From Trichopria drosophilae (taxonomy: Eukaryota > Arthropoda > Insecta > Hymenoptera > Diapriidae): 64,000 bases of DNA. The stretch lies in assembly GCA_030407085.1 (NCBI GenBank), contig CM059587.1, positions 72,343,001 through 72,407,000 on the forward strand, read 5' to 3'. Shown here piece after piece: positions 46,132 through 56,649 of the stretch. Under the pieces are notes generated by a model that had not been told where the DNA came from, did no database searches, and saw only the letters and a program-made list of their open reading frames with translations. Position 1 is the stretch's first letter. Each line of letters begins with the position of its first letter. The position numbers and the translations under genes are program-made.

Positions 46132-48870
46132 GTCGGATATTTTAGTTTTATTTACAAACGTTATGAGTCAATTGTACGATCGTAATCGCTTTGTTTGAGG
46201 TTGTGTTCAAATCTTACAATTTATCATTTGATTTACAGTATCGCAATATTTGTAAGAAAGGATATTGTTGTTTGACAATTCTATAAAACTAGTCTTTTCG
46301 GCATGTATGCTTTTTTTATTATTTTGGACGATTTATCGTATGCTGAAAAAATGGTGCATTTTATTTTTATTTGAATAGAAGCAACAGAAAGATTTATTTA
46401 AATAAATTAAATATTTTAGTGTAATTGTTAATATCAATAATTGATTAACTAAACGTTTATATGTAACAAATATTTATAGCGAATTTTACTTAAACAGTAG
46501 GTTAGGAAATGTAATTTTTTAGGGCATGTAAAACGATGTCATATTTATATACTCAAAATTCAAATAATTTAGGACGCTTGACAATTGTTTACATTTTTAT
46601 TTTTAAATTGAAAAAAAAAAAAAAAAACAGTCTTAGGTCATAAAATATGTCCGAAACATCGAATCAATCGGTTTTCATGTTCAGTGCAGATGTCCATCCG
46701 GACTAAAGTGAATAAAATTCATAAAATGACAAAAATAATACAAAGGTCGATAAATTTTCAATACTAATTAAAAAAAAAACGAAATTTTGCATTTATATAT
46801 AAAACTAGGTGCATGTGCAGGTCCTAAAAAATAAGTGTTTGAAGACACTGAAAATTACATGAGTTATTACTTCCACCAATTCAATAAAATTGAATTTGAA
46901 CTTGAGGTTTAAAATCTAAGTATACTTAGTAGCATTCATACCTTTACTGTAGAAATATTAATACCGTATTAACCTTAGAACAAATGAAGAGGAAATATAC
47001 AACTAATGTTTTAACATTTTGTGAATTGTTAATAGTTTTGTTGATACTTTCTTTTACTACTATATTTTTTATCAAAATTTTTACAAAATTTTCAGCAAGC
47101 CAAATGAGATTCAAGAATACAATATCGGCAAAACTACATCTTTTCACATTTAAAAAATACATATTTTATAAGTATATACTAAATATGAAAGTTTTTTCTT
47201 ACATACCGACAGGGATAAAAAAATGAACCACGTGTGGATGGATAATCCAACGATGAAACCGCCACTTTTCTTTTCAACGCGATTTTTTTTTACACAAAAT
47301 CAACATTCCAAAATATGAATGGAGAATTGAATTTGAGACCACGTATACATCCCACCCTATATATAGAAAGATATTCGATTCACCGACAAAAATCGGATCA
47401 TCATTGCATTACCCGTTGTAAACATGATCTTGAATGCTTGATCCTATACCACGGGCAATATACACAAAGTGCACCGGAGGCGTATTGCTTCGTGTATATA
47501 TGGGCGTCGGATTAAAACTGATTCTTTATATATGCCCTTTCGGCCTTCCGGAGTTCGAGAAAGGTATAAATGAGAACTGAGGGACAGAAATATGATATGC
47601 GAAGACAGCAATAATTTTCAGTGTAAGATTATATTAATATGTGTAAATAAACTGACAATGTATTTATTTCGTTAAAAAGAAAATTAAAGATTAAAATCGT
47701 TGTCTTTAAGAATTTGTTTATTACAGGTTATAATAAACTTAAGAAAACTTTCCTTTTATAAAAGAATGCTTGTCAACTAAGAAAATAGCTTTCAGTCGTA
47801 CAAGAAAAGTCTAAAATAATGTGGCATATACACAGAGAGGGACAAAATATAGTTAATCCAACCATTCTACAAAAGTAACACGTGGATTCACAAAAAATAG
47901 TTAAATTAACTATTTCTGTAGCAAACAAGACAATAACATTATTCCATTTATCATTTCCCAATTTTTAAATGTGCAGTACAGTATATAACCTCAAATCTAC
48001 CGCAATTTTAGAGCGAGACACTTTAGAATTTCATGAATAGTAAACCCTATAGTAGAGAAATAAGCGACTTCTGCAAGCAGACTGAGAAAAGATCTGCTGA
48101 AGACTGTAAATGGAGTATGTCCGAATTTGCGCGATGATCTGCCTTCAGATCCTTCCTAAACAATCGAAAGTGTAAACGGTGTAAACTAACTGCAGAATCG
48201 TCTTTGCAGTCGCTTTGTTTTCTAAAGAAAGTTTCTTAAAATTATAAAATAATTCGCAGTCTGAGGGAAGAATCTTCATCTTTATGAACTGTACCTTAAT
48301 ACGGTATATTTCAATAACCTACAATAAAGATCTTCACTATAATCAATTGAAAGTCTTATTGAATGCAGTCTGCTTTACTGCGTCACCATGGATTTTTCAG
48401 TTCAAAATCGTGAAGATTTGAATTTTTGTTACAAAAAAATATCACAAGCTTAAAAGATAAGATAAAATCATTTACTACGGTAAATTATCGGCAAATTGCT
48501 TTGAAATATTCTAGGAGATCGTACATATAGCGTAGAAATTAGCCGGATTTTTTAAAAATCGATTATTAATTTTTAATTTACGTTTATTTTTGCACAAATT
48601 ACTGCTTTTGCGGCTGAGCGCTTTAAAGAAGTTCTAATAAGTGATCAATTATTAATTAATCATTAATTTAAATGAATTGTGTACCTAATCTTCATTCTAG
48701 GCATTCTAGTGTATATGTGTATGTATGTCAGTATTATAAATTTCTGTTTTCAAAGTTTCTAAGTAACTCATGAAATAACAACCGATTGAATTTCCCTTAA
48801 TATTCTAGTCTAGCTAAAACTAACAGTCTGCTAATAGATTCTTCCAGTTATATGTATGCGAATCACGTAC
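46132..48870. other. AT-rich intergenic DNA, no gene seen
   Basis: Contains an A17-18 homopolymer near 46611-46628 and open frames on both strands at 46944-47226 that are AT-rich artefacts. A TATATATAG at about 47346 is not followed by a usable start codon context. The 48050-48370 part has several TCTGCAG/GCAGAATC-type short motifs but no clear unit. Confidence 0.4.
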
Positions 48871-49203
48871 CATTTTACCAAACATAAGAATCTGCGTTCA
48901 GTCTGTATTTAGGTACCTCTAAGCAGAGTATTTAAGAACTAAATAAGATTCTGCTGCAGAACATCGTTGCTACTCCATTAAGTTTCCGTGAAGAACCTTG
49001 TGTGAAGTATCTTTAACCAGACTGCAATAATTTTATACCATTTTACCAGACATAAGAATCTGCGTTCAGCGTGTACTCAGATACCCCTATGCAGAGTATT
49101 TATAAAAATAAGCTTCTGCTGAAGATCTTCTATACGACTGCATTGAGTTGACGTGAAGAATCTTGTGCGAAGAATCATCCATCAAACTGCAATAATTTTA
49201 ATC
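48871..49203 (+). repeat. Tandem duplication, 168-bp unit
   Basis: CATTTTACCAxACATAAGAATCTGCGTTCAG starts at 48871 and again at 49039. The two units continue in parallel through GCAGAGTATTTA, GATTCTGCTG/GCTTCTGCTG and GTGAAGAA..TTGTG, and both end ACTGCAATAATTTTA. Non-coding. Confidence 0.75.
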
Positions 49204-49283
49204 TCAGATTGTCATTACAGAATCTTCTTTCCCTCTGGTCATGAAGATGACTCTACTAGGGAAATGAATGAAATAAAGTAGTA

Positions 49284-49506
49284 CAGTCCTCCGTAATTGA
49301 AGTTCCAAAATATTTCGTAATTGTCTAGGTTGCCCTTCCAGGTACACCATAAGAAGAAACGTACACTCGCGCATGCACGCATATGTTCTATTACCTGTTT
49401 CATACATGGAGAACGCGAAGTACAGGCGGGAACGACAGACAGACAATTACGGGGGCATGAGGAGAAATTCGGACGCGACCAGACATCAATTACGGAGGGA
49501 GGACTG
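49284..49506. mobile_element. pogo-like MITE, family 3
   Basis: A 223-bp element with ends CAGTCCTCCGTAATTG.. / ..CAATTACGGAGGGAGGACTG and flanking TA (49282-49283, 49507-49508). A second, inner pair of GTAATTGTC / GACAATTAC blocks lies about 40-60 bp in. The long open frames on both strands here cross the element and are not genes. Confidence 0.8.
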
Positions 49507-50005
49507 TATAATGAAAATAACTTATTGCCATAGTAAAAATTAACATGTCGCCAAAAACAAATTTTTATTTTGATAAATCTACTATTGTTATATATCAGAA
49601 CCATTCCTACCTTTCTTAGATAGTTCCATTAACCATTTTCGCTCTTTATGAAGCTTACAATAACAAAAAATCTTCTTTTTTAATCAATAAAATACATATG
49701 GTTGTCCATGCATGTAAGGTACGTATTTTACTTGTTTACTTAACTGAAAAACAAGAGAATCCAAGGAGAGCGATATATGCATCCGTAGAATTCTTTTTTC
49801 GATGCTTTTCGACTCATTAAATATGACAATTAAAAAACCCTTAAAATCGTCCAAAGTAGGGGTCAACGGGACTCCAATTACTATGACAGTTACGCACACA
49901 TTAGAAGCGTTAACATGACAAACAATTTTTAAATATTGGAATATAAATATTTCACTGAAATCATCACTCGATCTTGTTAGTTACATTTATTGAAAACATA
50001 TATAA

Positions 50006-50170
50006 GCACAAACTATCGCATCAGGTCCAACATTAATTCCAATTGTGATCCGTGCGGTGGACGTCGCCAAAATAAAAGCAGTTGATACTACTGACTTTAA
50101 GTTACTGCTGAAGCTCTGTTCGGGATCAGCTAATTACTGGCAATATGCTATCGTACGTATGAGAGCGTGA
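50006..50170 (+). other. Coding-like short open segment, unassigned
   Basis: This + strand frame runs 54 codons to a TGA and reads as a balanced amino-acid mixture (..IPIVIRAVDVAKIKAVDTTDF..), unlike the lysine/asparagine/isoleucine-rich noise around it. A CAG|GT at about 50031 could serve as an acceptor. It has no paralogue in the window and no recognised domain. It may be an isolated exon, a gene fragment, or chance. Confidence 0.2.
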
Positions 50171-50269
50171 GAAGTACAGATATAATACTTCATTATTATT
50201 CATTTTTCGCGTGCATAAGTACAATACTAGAAAAATGTGACATTTGTCATGTACACTAAACAAAAATGG

Positions 50270-50511
50270 GGTGCACTTTAACAACACAACAAATCACAAA
50301 ATGGACACTTCAAAAACTCGACATTCAAAAACCAGACATTCCAAAAAACAGAAATTAAAAAACCAGACATTTCAAAATACAGATTTTCAAAATATGTCTT
50401 CATTTTGAGTGCCTGTTTCAGAAATGTCTTGTTTTTGAATGTCTGTTTTTTTAAATGTCCGGTTTTTGAAGTATCTGTTTTATTATTTGTTGGGATTTTG
50501 AGATGCACACT
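50270..50511. mobile_element. Foldback element 4, arms of CCAGACATTTCAAAA-like units
   Basis: A 242-bp palindrome flanked by the perfect 8-bp repeat AAAAATGG (50262-50269 and 50512-50519). The ends are GGTGCACTTT.. / ..GATGCACACT. The arms are runs of ~16-bp units (CCAGACATTCCAAAAA, CCAGACATTTCAAAA) on the left and the inverse (AAATGTCCGGTTTTTGAA) on the right. It shares the plan of foldbacks 1-3 although the unit sequence differs. Confidence 0.75.
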
Positions 50512-51653
50512 AAAAATGGTGTAAAATCAAATAAATCTTCATTTGAACAAATATTTTCGCAGAAAAGTGAAATAAATAATTTTAAAATGTATTATTCCCC
50601 ACAATCAAAATTGACTTTTATCAATATTTCGGGCAATTAGCAACTATGTTCATGCGCAATAACTGTTTTAGAACTAATATTTTGTTCACTATTTTTAGAA
50701 TTATTCAAATATAATATGCGAAATGCTGACTTATAAAAAACTGCTGCTCTTGTTCTTTCGAGAGCGGTGCTTGTAATAAATAACAAAAAAAATGAATGAA
50801 GGTCTGAAATGAATAAAAGGCCCTTTTAAATCATAAATAATTTAATAACATAAATTATGTTTAAGGACGAAACGAGGACAAAAGTATATTTTTCAGAACG
50901 GTCACAAGTAAAAATTTACTTAAACAAGTAGAATAAGTAACCGAAATATTCTATTCAAGTAATTTGAGATTTCCCAAAAAAAATAACACTGCAAAAAGCA
51001 ATACTTAAATCAATACAAGAGATACGACTGAAATATCGAATTAAGTAAGAAAATTGATTATTAATAAATTATTATTTAACATTTAATAAATATTTAGGAA
51101 TGGGATTTCATTAAAGTCATGCGAATTTTTACATGAATCTTTATGAGAAATTTGACACAAATTTAAAAAGAAATTAAGCGATCAATGCAAATTAAAATCA
51201 CGAATCATGTAATTAAAAAAAAATCCTCTGAAAATGTTTTTATAGTTTAAAGTAGCGTTTAATGAATTGTTAAAATTAGCATGTTAAACAAAACCTAATG
51301 TTCATATTAGACGCAATAAATTTCGTGATGATATATGTTGAATCAAATGATGACGAATTATGCGATAACCCATCGGTTCAATAGATTAAAACACAATTAT
51401 AGGTCAAATCAATTGATTATAATTTATTTTCTACTAACCCGAGAGAGTGAATGAAAAGTTGACATTAGAATGTTATAGTCACAAAATTTTCTACTGGAAG
51501 CGATCTTTACCTAATAAAATGTTTTTTAAACTGTAATAATATTTAATTATATTTGAATTTGAAAAATACTAATGACTTTTTTGCTGTATTATTCAACCCG
51601 TAAAAGAAAAAAATGGTACATTATTCAATGTTTAAATTATTTGATAAACATTG

Positions 51654-51726
51654 TACTTTCTGAGGGTTTTCTCAACACGATTATGAGATCTTTATGAACT
51701 CATGTTCAGATAACCCTCAGAAAGTA
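51654..51726. repeat. 73-bp palindrome (TACTTTCTGAGGG arms)
   Basis: TACTTTCTGAGGGTT.. and ..AACCCTCAGAAAGTA form nearly perfect arms around GATTATGAGATC..GAACTCATG. A hairpin-forming mini-element; no gene. Confidence 0.6.
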
Positions 51727-52051
51727 GATCATCCGACATATTTTAGAGCACATTTCGAAATCATTCTGAACTCTTTTCTATTTTGCTGTCTGGGCAGTTA
51801 GATATTGCATGGTGATTACATTCAATAGACTGGAAATCATACGATAATAATAAAAAATTGGTAGATGACCTGCTAAATATAGTAAAAACACTTATTCTTT
51901 CAGTATAGGTCAATCATCCATCGGTATGCATATATTGTAAATATCGTTTTTAGGTTTCTTTGCCACCTAGTGTTTCGGAGAGAAATATCAGATCTCAACT
52001 ATGTGGATCCCTTTACATCAAAAGATACAGTACAAAACGAAATAAATTGAA

Positions 52052-52416
52052 GGGGGTTCTAAAATGGTCCACCGGTAATGTCGAAACTTTCACTAAAAAC
52101 CGTAATTAAAAAACCACTGATTCGATTTTTCAAAATTCGGACTCTGTAAGGACAATTTTAATTCCTATAGACAGTATCCTATAAAATTCCAAAGAAATTA
52201 ATTGAGAACTGACCAAGAATTTTCGGAAATAAATAAAAATCACTTCATTTCCAAAAATTGTCGGTCAGTTCTCAATTAATACCTTTGGTATTTTCTAGGA
52301 AGTAGCCTATAATGCTTAGAATTGCCTCTACGGAGCCCGAATTTTAAAAATGTTACTCAGTCAGCTTTAATTTATGTTTTTTAGTGAAGTTTCCGGTGGA
52401 CCACCTTAAAACTTCC
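52052..52416. mobile_element. Palindromic TTAA-flanked element, copy 2
   Basis: Related along its whole length to 21266-21626: ends GGGGTTCTAAAATGGTCC.. / ..GGACCACCTTAAAACTTCC, and the same inner GGTCAGTTCTCAATTAAT..TTTGGTATTTTCTA block, here present on both arms. The right flank is TTAA; the left is TGAA, probably a mutated TTAA. Non-coding. Confidence 0.65.
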
Positions 52417-52420
52417 TTAA

Positions 52421-54019
52421 GACCTCTTCAACATTGCTATTTTAAGAACTCCTAAATAACACTTCTTTAACACGTCTGATTTTAGATCGCAATTAAGACC
52501 TTTTCATGAATTCGTTTTGTAGATATCTTATATGAGGGATACTATTATTTTATAAGATTTTCCATCATTTTTTTCATGTTATCTTTTGTATAACATTGAA
52601 CTCAAAGTGTGATCTGAAATCCAACTTTCTGACAAAAAGGATACATTATTTATACATTTAGGGTTAATTAACGAAAGGCCTTATTTTAAAAAATCATATT
52701 GTTTTTGATTTTGTTACAAATAATTAAAAACATTTATTCCAGTTTTAATGCTGATTTAAATTGACGTCAGACGAAACAATCATTCATCTATTCGGTTATC
52801 ACTTGCTACACTTAATGTTATGCTTATCTCAGCAAATTTTCATTTTTTCAATACTGGAATAAAAATATTTATTTATATGGAGGATACCGATTTACTATGT
52901 ATAGAATGATAATTGGTAGGACTCTTTCGCGATTTCGGATCTTGTAGTTTTAAATGGCACAAAACAGACTTTACATTTGTCTTTTTATAAAATCAATCAA
53001 TTATAATAATGTTTTGTCACTTTGATTGTTACGTCAAATATTTTATGGGAAATCACAGACTCTCATAAAATGTCAATGGTTTTTAAATTGTAATTTTTGA
53101 GAATATTTTGTTAACAATTGCTAATCCATCGATTAAGTGAGTTTAATAAGCTAATTGCTGCATCCTTTAGTTGAAGATGCACCATGCTCTTATTAAAAAA
53201 CAAATATTTTTGTCAATTTTCATATGGCCCTTTGTTTGTTTAAAAAAAAAATTCGACTTCTCCAATGAAAATATCGACAGTTAATACAATATTATTTCTG
53301 AACGAAATGGGATCTTCATTTATTTCGACCCGAAACGATAGTTTAATATTAGATTTTTTAAATATGAAGTCATTTAAAATTTTGTTTTATCAATTTTCAT
53401 AAGATGCAGTTAGATCTCTCCTTTTATATACAAGACTTCGAATTTTTAACTTAATTTCTCATCACTGAATGTTTGATGCATAGAGATTAACATGGATAAT
53501 CCCTTCGGAGTTCCGCTTAATACCAAGTTGTTGACGAGGAGAAATTGGATATCGCCATGTCTATATAATTGTTCGATTTCATCATCCAAGGTTTATCAAT
53601 CGAAGATACCCCATTGCAATATACAAGAACTATACTATTATTTTAATCAAGTACAACATGGTACAAAAATTATATCTTAACTTTTTTTATGTTTATTTTT
53701 CACATAAAAATAACAAAATATCAAATAATACGTACAAAAACAAAAAATTTGTACTGTACCGAAAGGTACTAAAACTAATTATAATTCGAGTTTGTTATGA
53801 TTGTTAACGAAACTAAAGAAGAATCAAATAATAATTAAGCAGGAAATAAAATATCACTGTAGATCGATAGAATAACAATTTCAATAATAGATATTCTTTT
53901 TTAAAAAGGAAAGAAAAATTAACACCCAGATGATAGTCAAAATAATCATTGTTATTATAAACATTAAAAATTTAGATTTTTAAATCACAAATTACGTAAA
54001 GGATACAAATAATTAGAAA
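52421..54019. other. AT-rich intergenic DNA, nothing identified
   Basis: No credible frames, exons or repeats were noticed. Confidence 0.4.
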
Positions 54020-54715
54020 TTGGAAGAAAAGAAAAAAAAATAATGAGAAAAAATGTAGAGGTCCGAATAAAGAGGAAGCACGGTAAAGACGAAGGGCTGA
54101 AAATAATGAGAAAAAATAAAAGAACCGCTGATTCAACAAAGGGAGGTATCGTTGGGAAATATCAAGTAAATTCGGGACAAAATGATGTAAACTTTAAAGG
54201 TAGTAGTAATAAAGACGACGAAAGACCGGTACCACGGAGAAAACATATTTTAAAAAACTCATTAAATCAAAGAATATGACAGGCAAAATCCAGACAAAAA
54301 AATTAATCGTAAATAAAAAATGAAGAGAAAGATAATTTACCAAAGAAATAAGAAAAATGAATACGAATGAAAGAAGGAAAACGATGGAAGGAAAGAGGAA
54401 AATCTGTACAACGATACATCTGCATAACCAATAAAAAGTTCCAAACAAAAAACAGAACAATTGGAATATTAATAATACAAAAGGTGAACAATACACGAAA
54501 GAAACGATAAAGAAAGGAAACAGAAAATGCTGCAGAAGGGCGAAAATGAGTGAAAAAGGAAAAGGACAAGTACGAGAAATGTAATAACGTAAAACGGGAG
54601 AGGAGAGTCAAAAAAAAGGACGAAGGAAATGGAGGGAGAGAAAGAGAGAGGGGGCGAGGAGGGGAGAAAAATAAAATAAAATGAGGAAGAGAAAGAGGGA
54701 AGGTAAGCTTCATTG
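54020..54715 (+). repeat. Purine-rich, strand-asymmetric low-complexity tract
   Basis: About 700 bp in which the + strand is dominated by A and G, becoming nearly pure GA towards the right (54600-54710: AGAGAAAGAGAGAGGG, GAGGAGGGGAG). The Phe/Ser/Leu/Pro-rich open frames on the - strand are translations of this tract, not genes. A CpG-containing patch (54725-54790) follows. Confidence 0.7.
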
Positions 54716-54811
54716 AAACCAGCTAATCCGCTGATTCCGCCGCAGGCGCATGACGTTACGTACCCGGACCCGGGTTCAAATATCTCCCTCCACCCCATTC
54801 AGCTTCAATAT

Positions 54812-56124
54812 TGAAGGCTCTCTTTCAAAGAATTTGTAACGCTATCCTGTTTGCGGACAAACGTAAACTCTCAGAAGCGTTCATCGAATGTCTTTTGTCA
54901 GTTCGTAGACATTTCTTCTTCTGCCGTCTTGAAATATGCACTTTTTTGCATGTATCCCCCTTTTGTACCAACGAAAAAAGGAAGTCGTCGATGATACAAT
55001 AATATTTTGGAAGGATTATTCTACCTGAGTTGAGTTACTTGTTGCAATAATAAAGGTTACTCCTTAAAAAACCCTAAAATGATCTGTACTTCGATGTACT
55101 TCTTTAGTCAGTGACGCGAACCTTTGACAATACTTTCTTAAATATTTGGTGACAAGATTAAATTGTGAATCTGACAACCGAATCACAGTGAGAGCATGTT
55201 TCTTAGTAATTTGGAGACAGGGGTAATAATCCGCCTATGTCAGTGATCTCTGGTATCCCGGATACTATGGTACACGAAAACGGTGATGTGATTACCGTAT
55301 TCTTCATCAATTATAGCAAATAAATTAGATTTTTAACACTCCGGGCGCAAAGTACGATTTCGCACCCTAACATACATATTATCGTGCCCCGTGTTCGTTG
55401 TATTAACAAATATGATGTGTATCACGTGTGAAATATTGATCTACAACGTGTGTGATTGTGAAGAAGCTGGAGCCACAAACAGTTCGATAATCGCGCCTTT
55501 GCGTTTTTAAAAGCAGAACATGAATAAGACATTTGCATGGATTAAGTTCCGATTCAGGTCAAACAAATTTTTTAATTGTACTTATTAAGAGAATGGTTCC
55601 ATTCGCCATCTTAGATAGTTGAATATGGCACAACTGATTAGTTAGGGTACAATCTTTAGTTTATAAGTGCTCTAAAGCGGGTTCATTTTGTTAGTAAGTA
55701 ATTGGTTACAACCGCAATTCACGAAGTATTTGCTGCAACTAATTAAAAATGTAGTAAGAAAGATGCGTATGAGGGAGGAAGCAAACAATGCGTAAAGTGG
55801 CGCCTCAGTAGAGAGTTGTATGCTAACTCCGGGAAAAGTAGTAAGCGAAGAAGAAAACAATGTTACCAAGAAAATAGTAGACACGTGAAACCTAGGTTAG
55901 TTAGTGGAAGTATTTCAAATTAATCAAGAAAAGTTCAAAATGCAGTAAAGCCCGTTCATACTACTTTTTTCTGCTTGAAGCTAATATTTTCCTGTAGATG
56001 CAAAGATCAAAATGGAAACATTGTATACGCGTTAAGAACACTCGCAGCAGTTGCAGCGCTGAACCTGGCGGACTCAAGAACTAATGAACCTCACATAAAT
56101 GGTATCATCGTAAGGTTAATGGTG
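54812..56124. other. Intergenic DNA, no gene seen
   Basis: AT-rich sequence with a few CpG patches (55340-55510). Small open frames are uncharacteristic. A CCGGGCGC block at about 55341 resembles one at about 27099, too short to call a repeat. Confidence 0.35.
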
Positions 56125-56646
56125 CACTGAGAGAAATGTTTGTTTACAGTTAATGTAATAGCTTCATAGTAAAGTTAACAGAATTTAGATTTGGATCTTT
56201 AGATAAGGTACTTTCTCCTGAAGTTACCGTAATCTGATATTCGGTTAAATTTGTTATGTTAATAGTTAATATAAGAATTTTAAATATTAATATTGGGATC
56301 ATTACCTGGCATATTTAGACGCTTACAGTTTCACCGAAACAGAGATAAACAAAACATACACATGCACAGTTATACGATTTTCTACGAATTTTTGACGCAT
56401 TGTTGACATGCGCAGTTCAAAGGATAGAGTTTAATGTAAGATTTATTAACAGTTAACGAACGCTCATTGAATGTTAAAATATATGAGTTAATATACAATA
56501 ACATTGCTGACATGTAGGAAAGTGCCGGTATTTTCATCTCAAAGTTACCTGTTTTTAACTTTACAGTTACTGTTATAACTTTACAGTTAATGCAAGAGCC
56601 TTGAAATTAGCTTACATTAACTATTAGTAAATAATTTCACTCAGTG
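56125..56646. mobile_element. MITE with CACTGAGAGAAAT termini
   Basis: The ends CACTGAGAGAAAT..TTTACAGTTAATGTAA.. and ..TTACATTAACTATTAGTAA..ATTTCACTCAGTG are inverted over ~35 bp, giving a 522-bp element. The inside holds several AGTTAACAG / CTTTACAGTTA iterations near both ends. No transposase; target duplication unclear. Confidence 0.6.
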
Positions 56647-56649
56647 TGA

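Noticed and set aside
49204..49604. 121-codon - strand frame with several cysteines
   Set aside because: Crosses MITE family 3 at 49284-49506 and its TA-flanked ends.
54194..54798. Phe/Ser/Leu/Pro-rich - strand frames resembling membrane proteins
   Set aside because: Low-complexity translation of the purine-rich tract.
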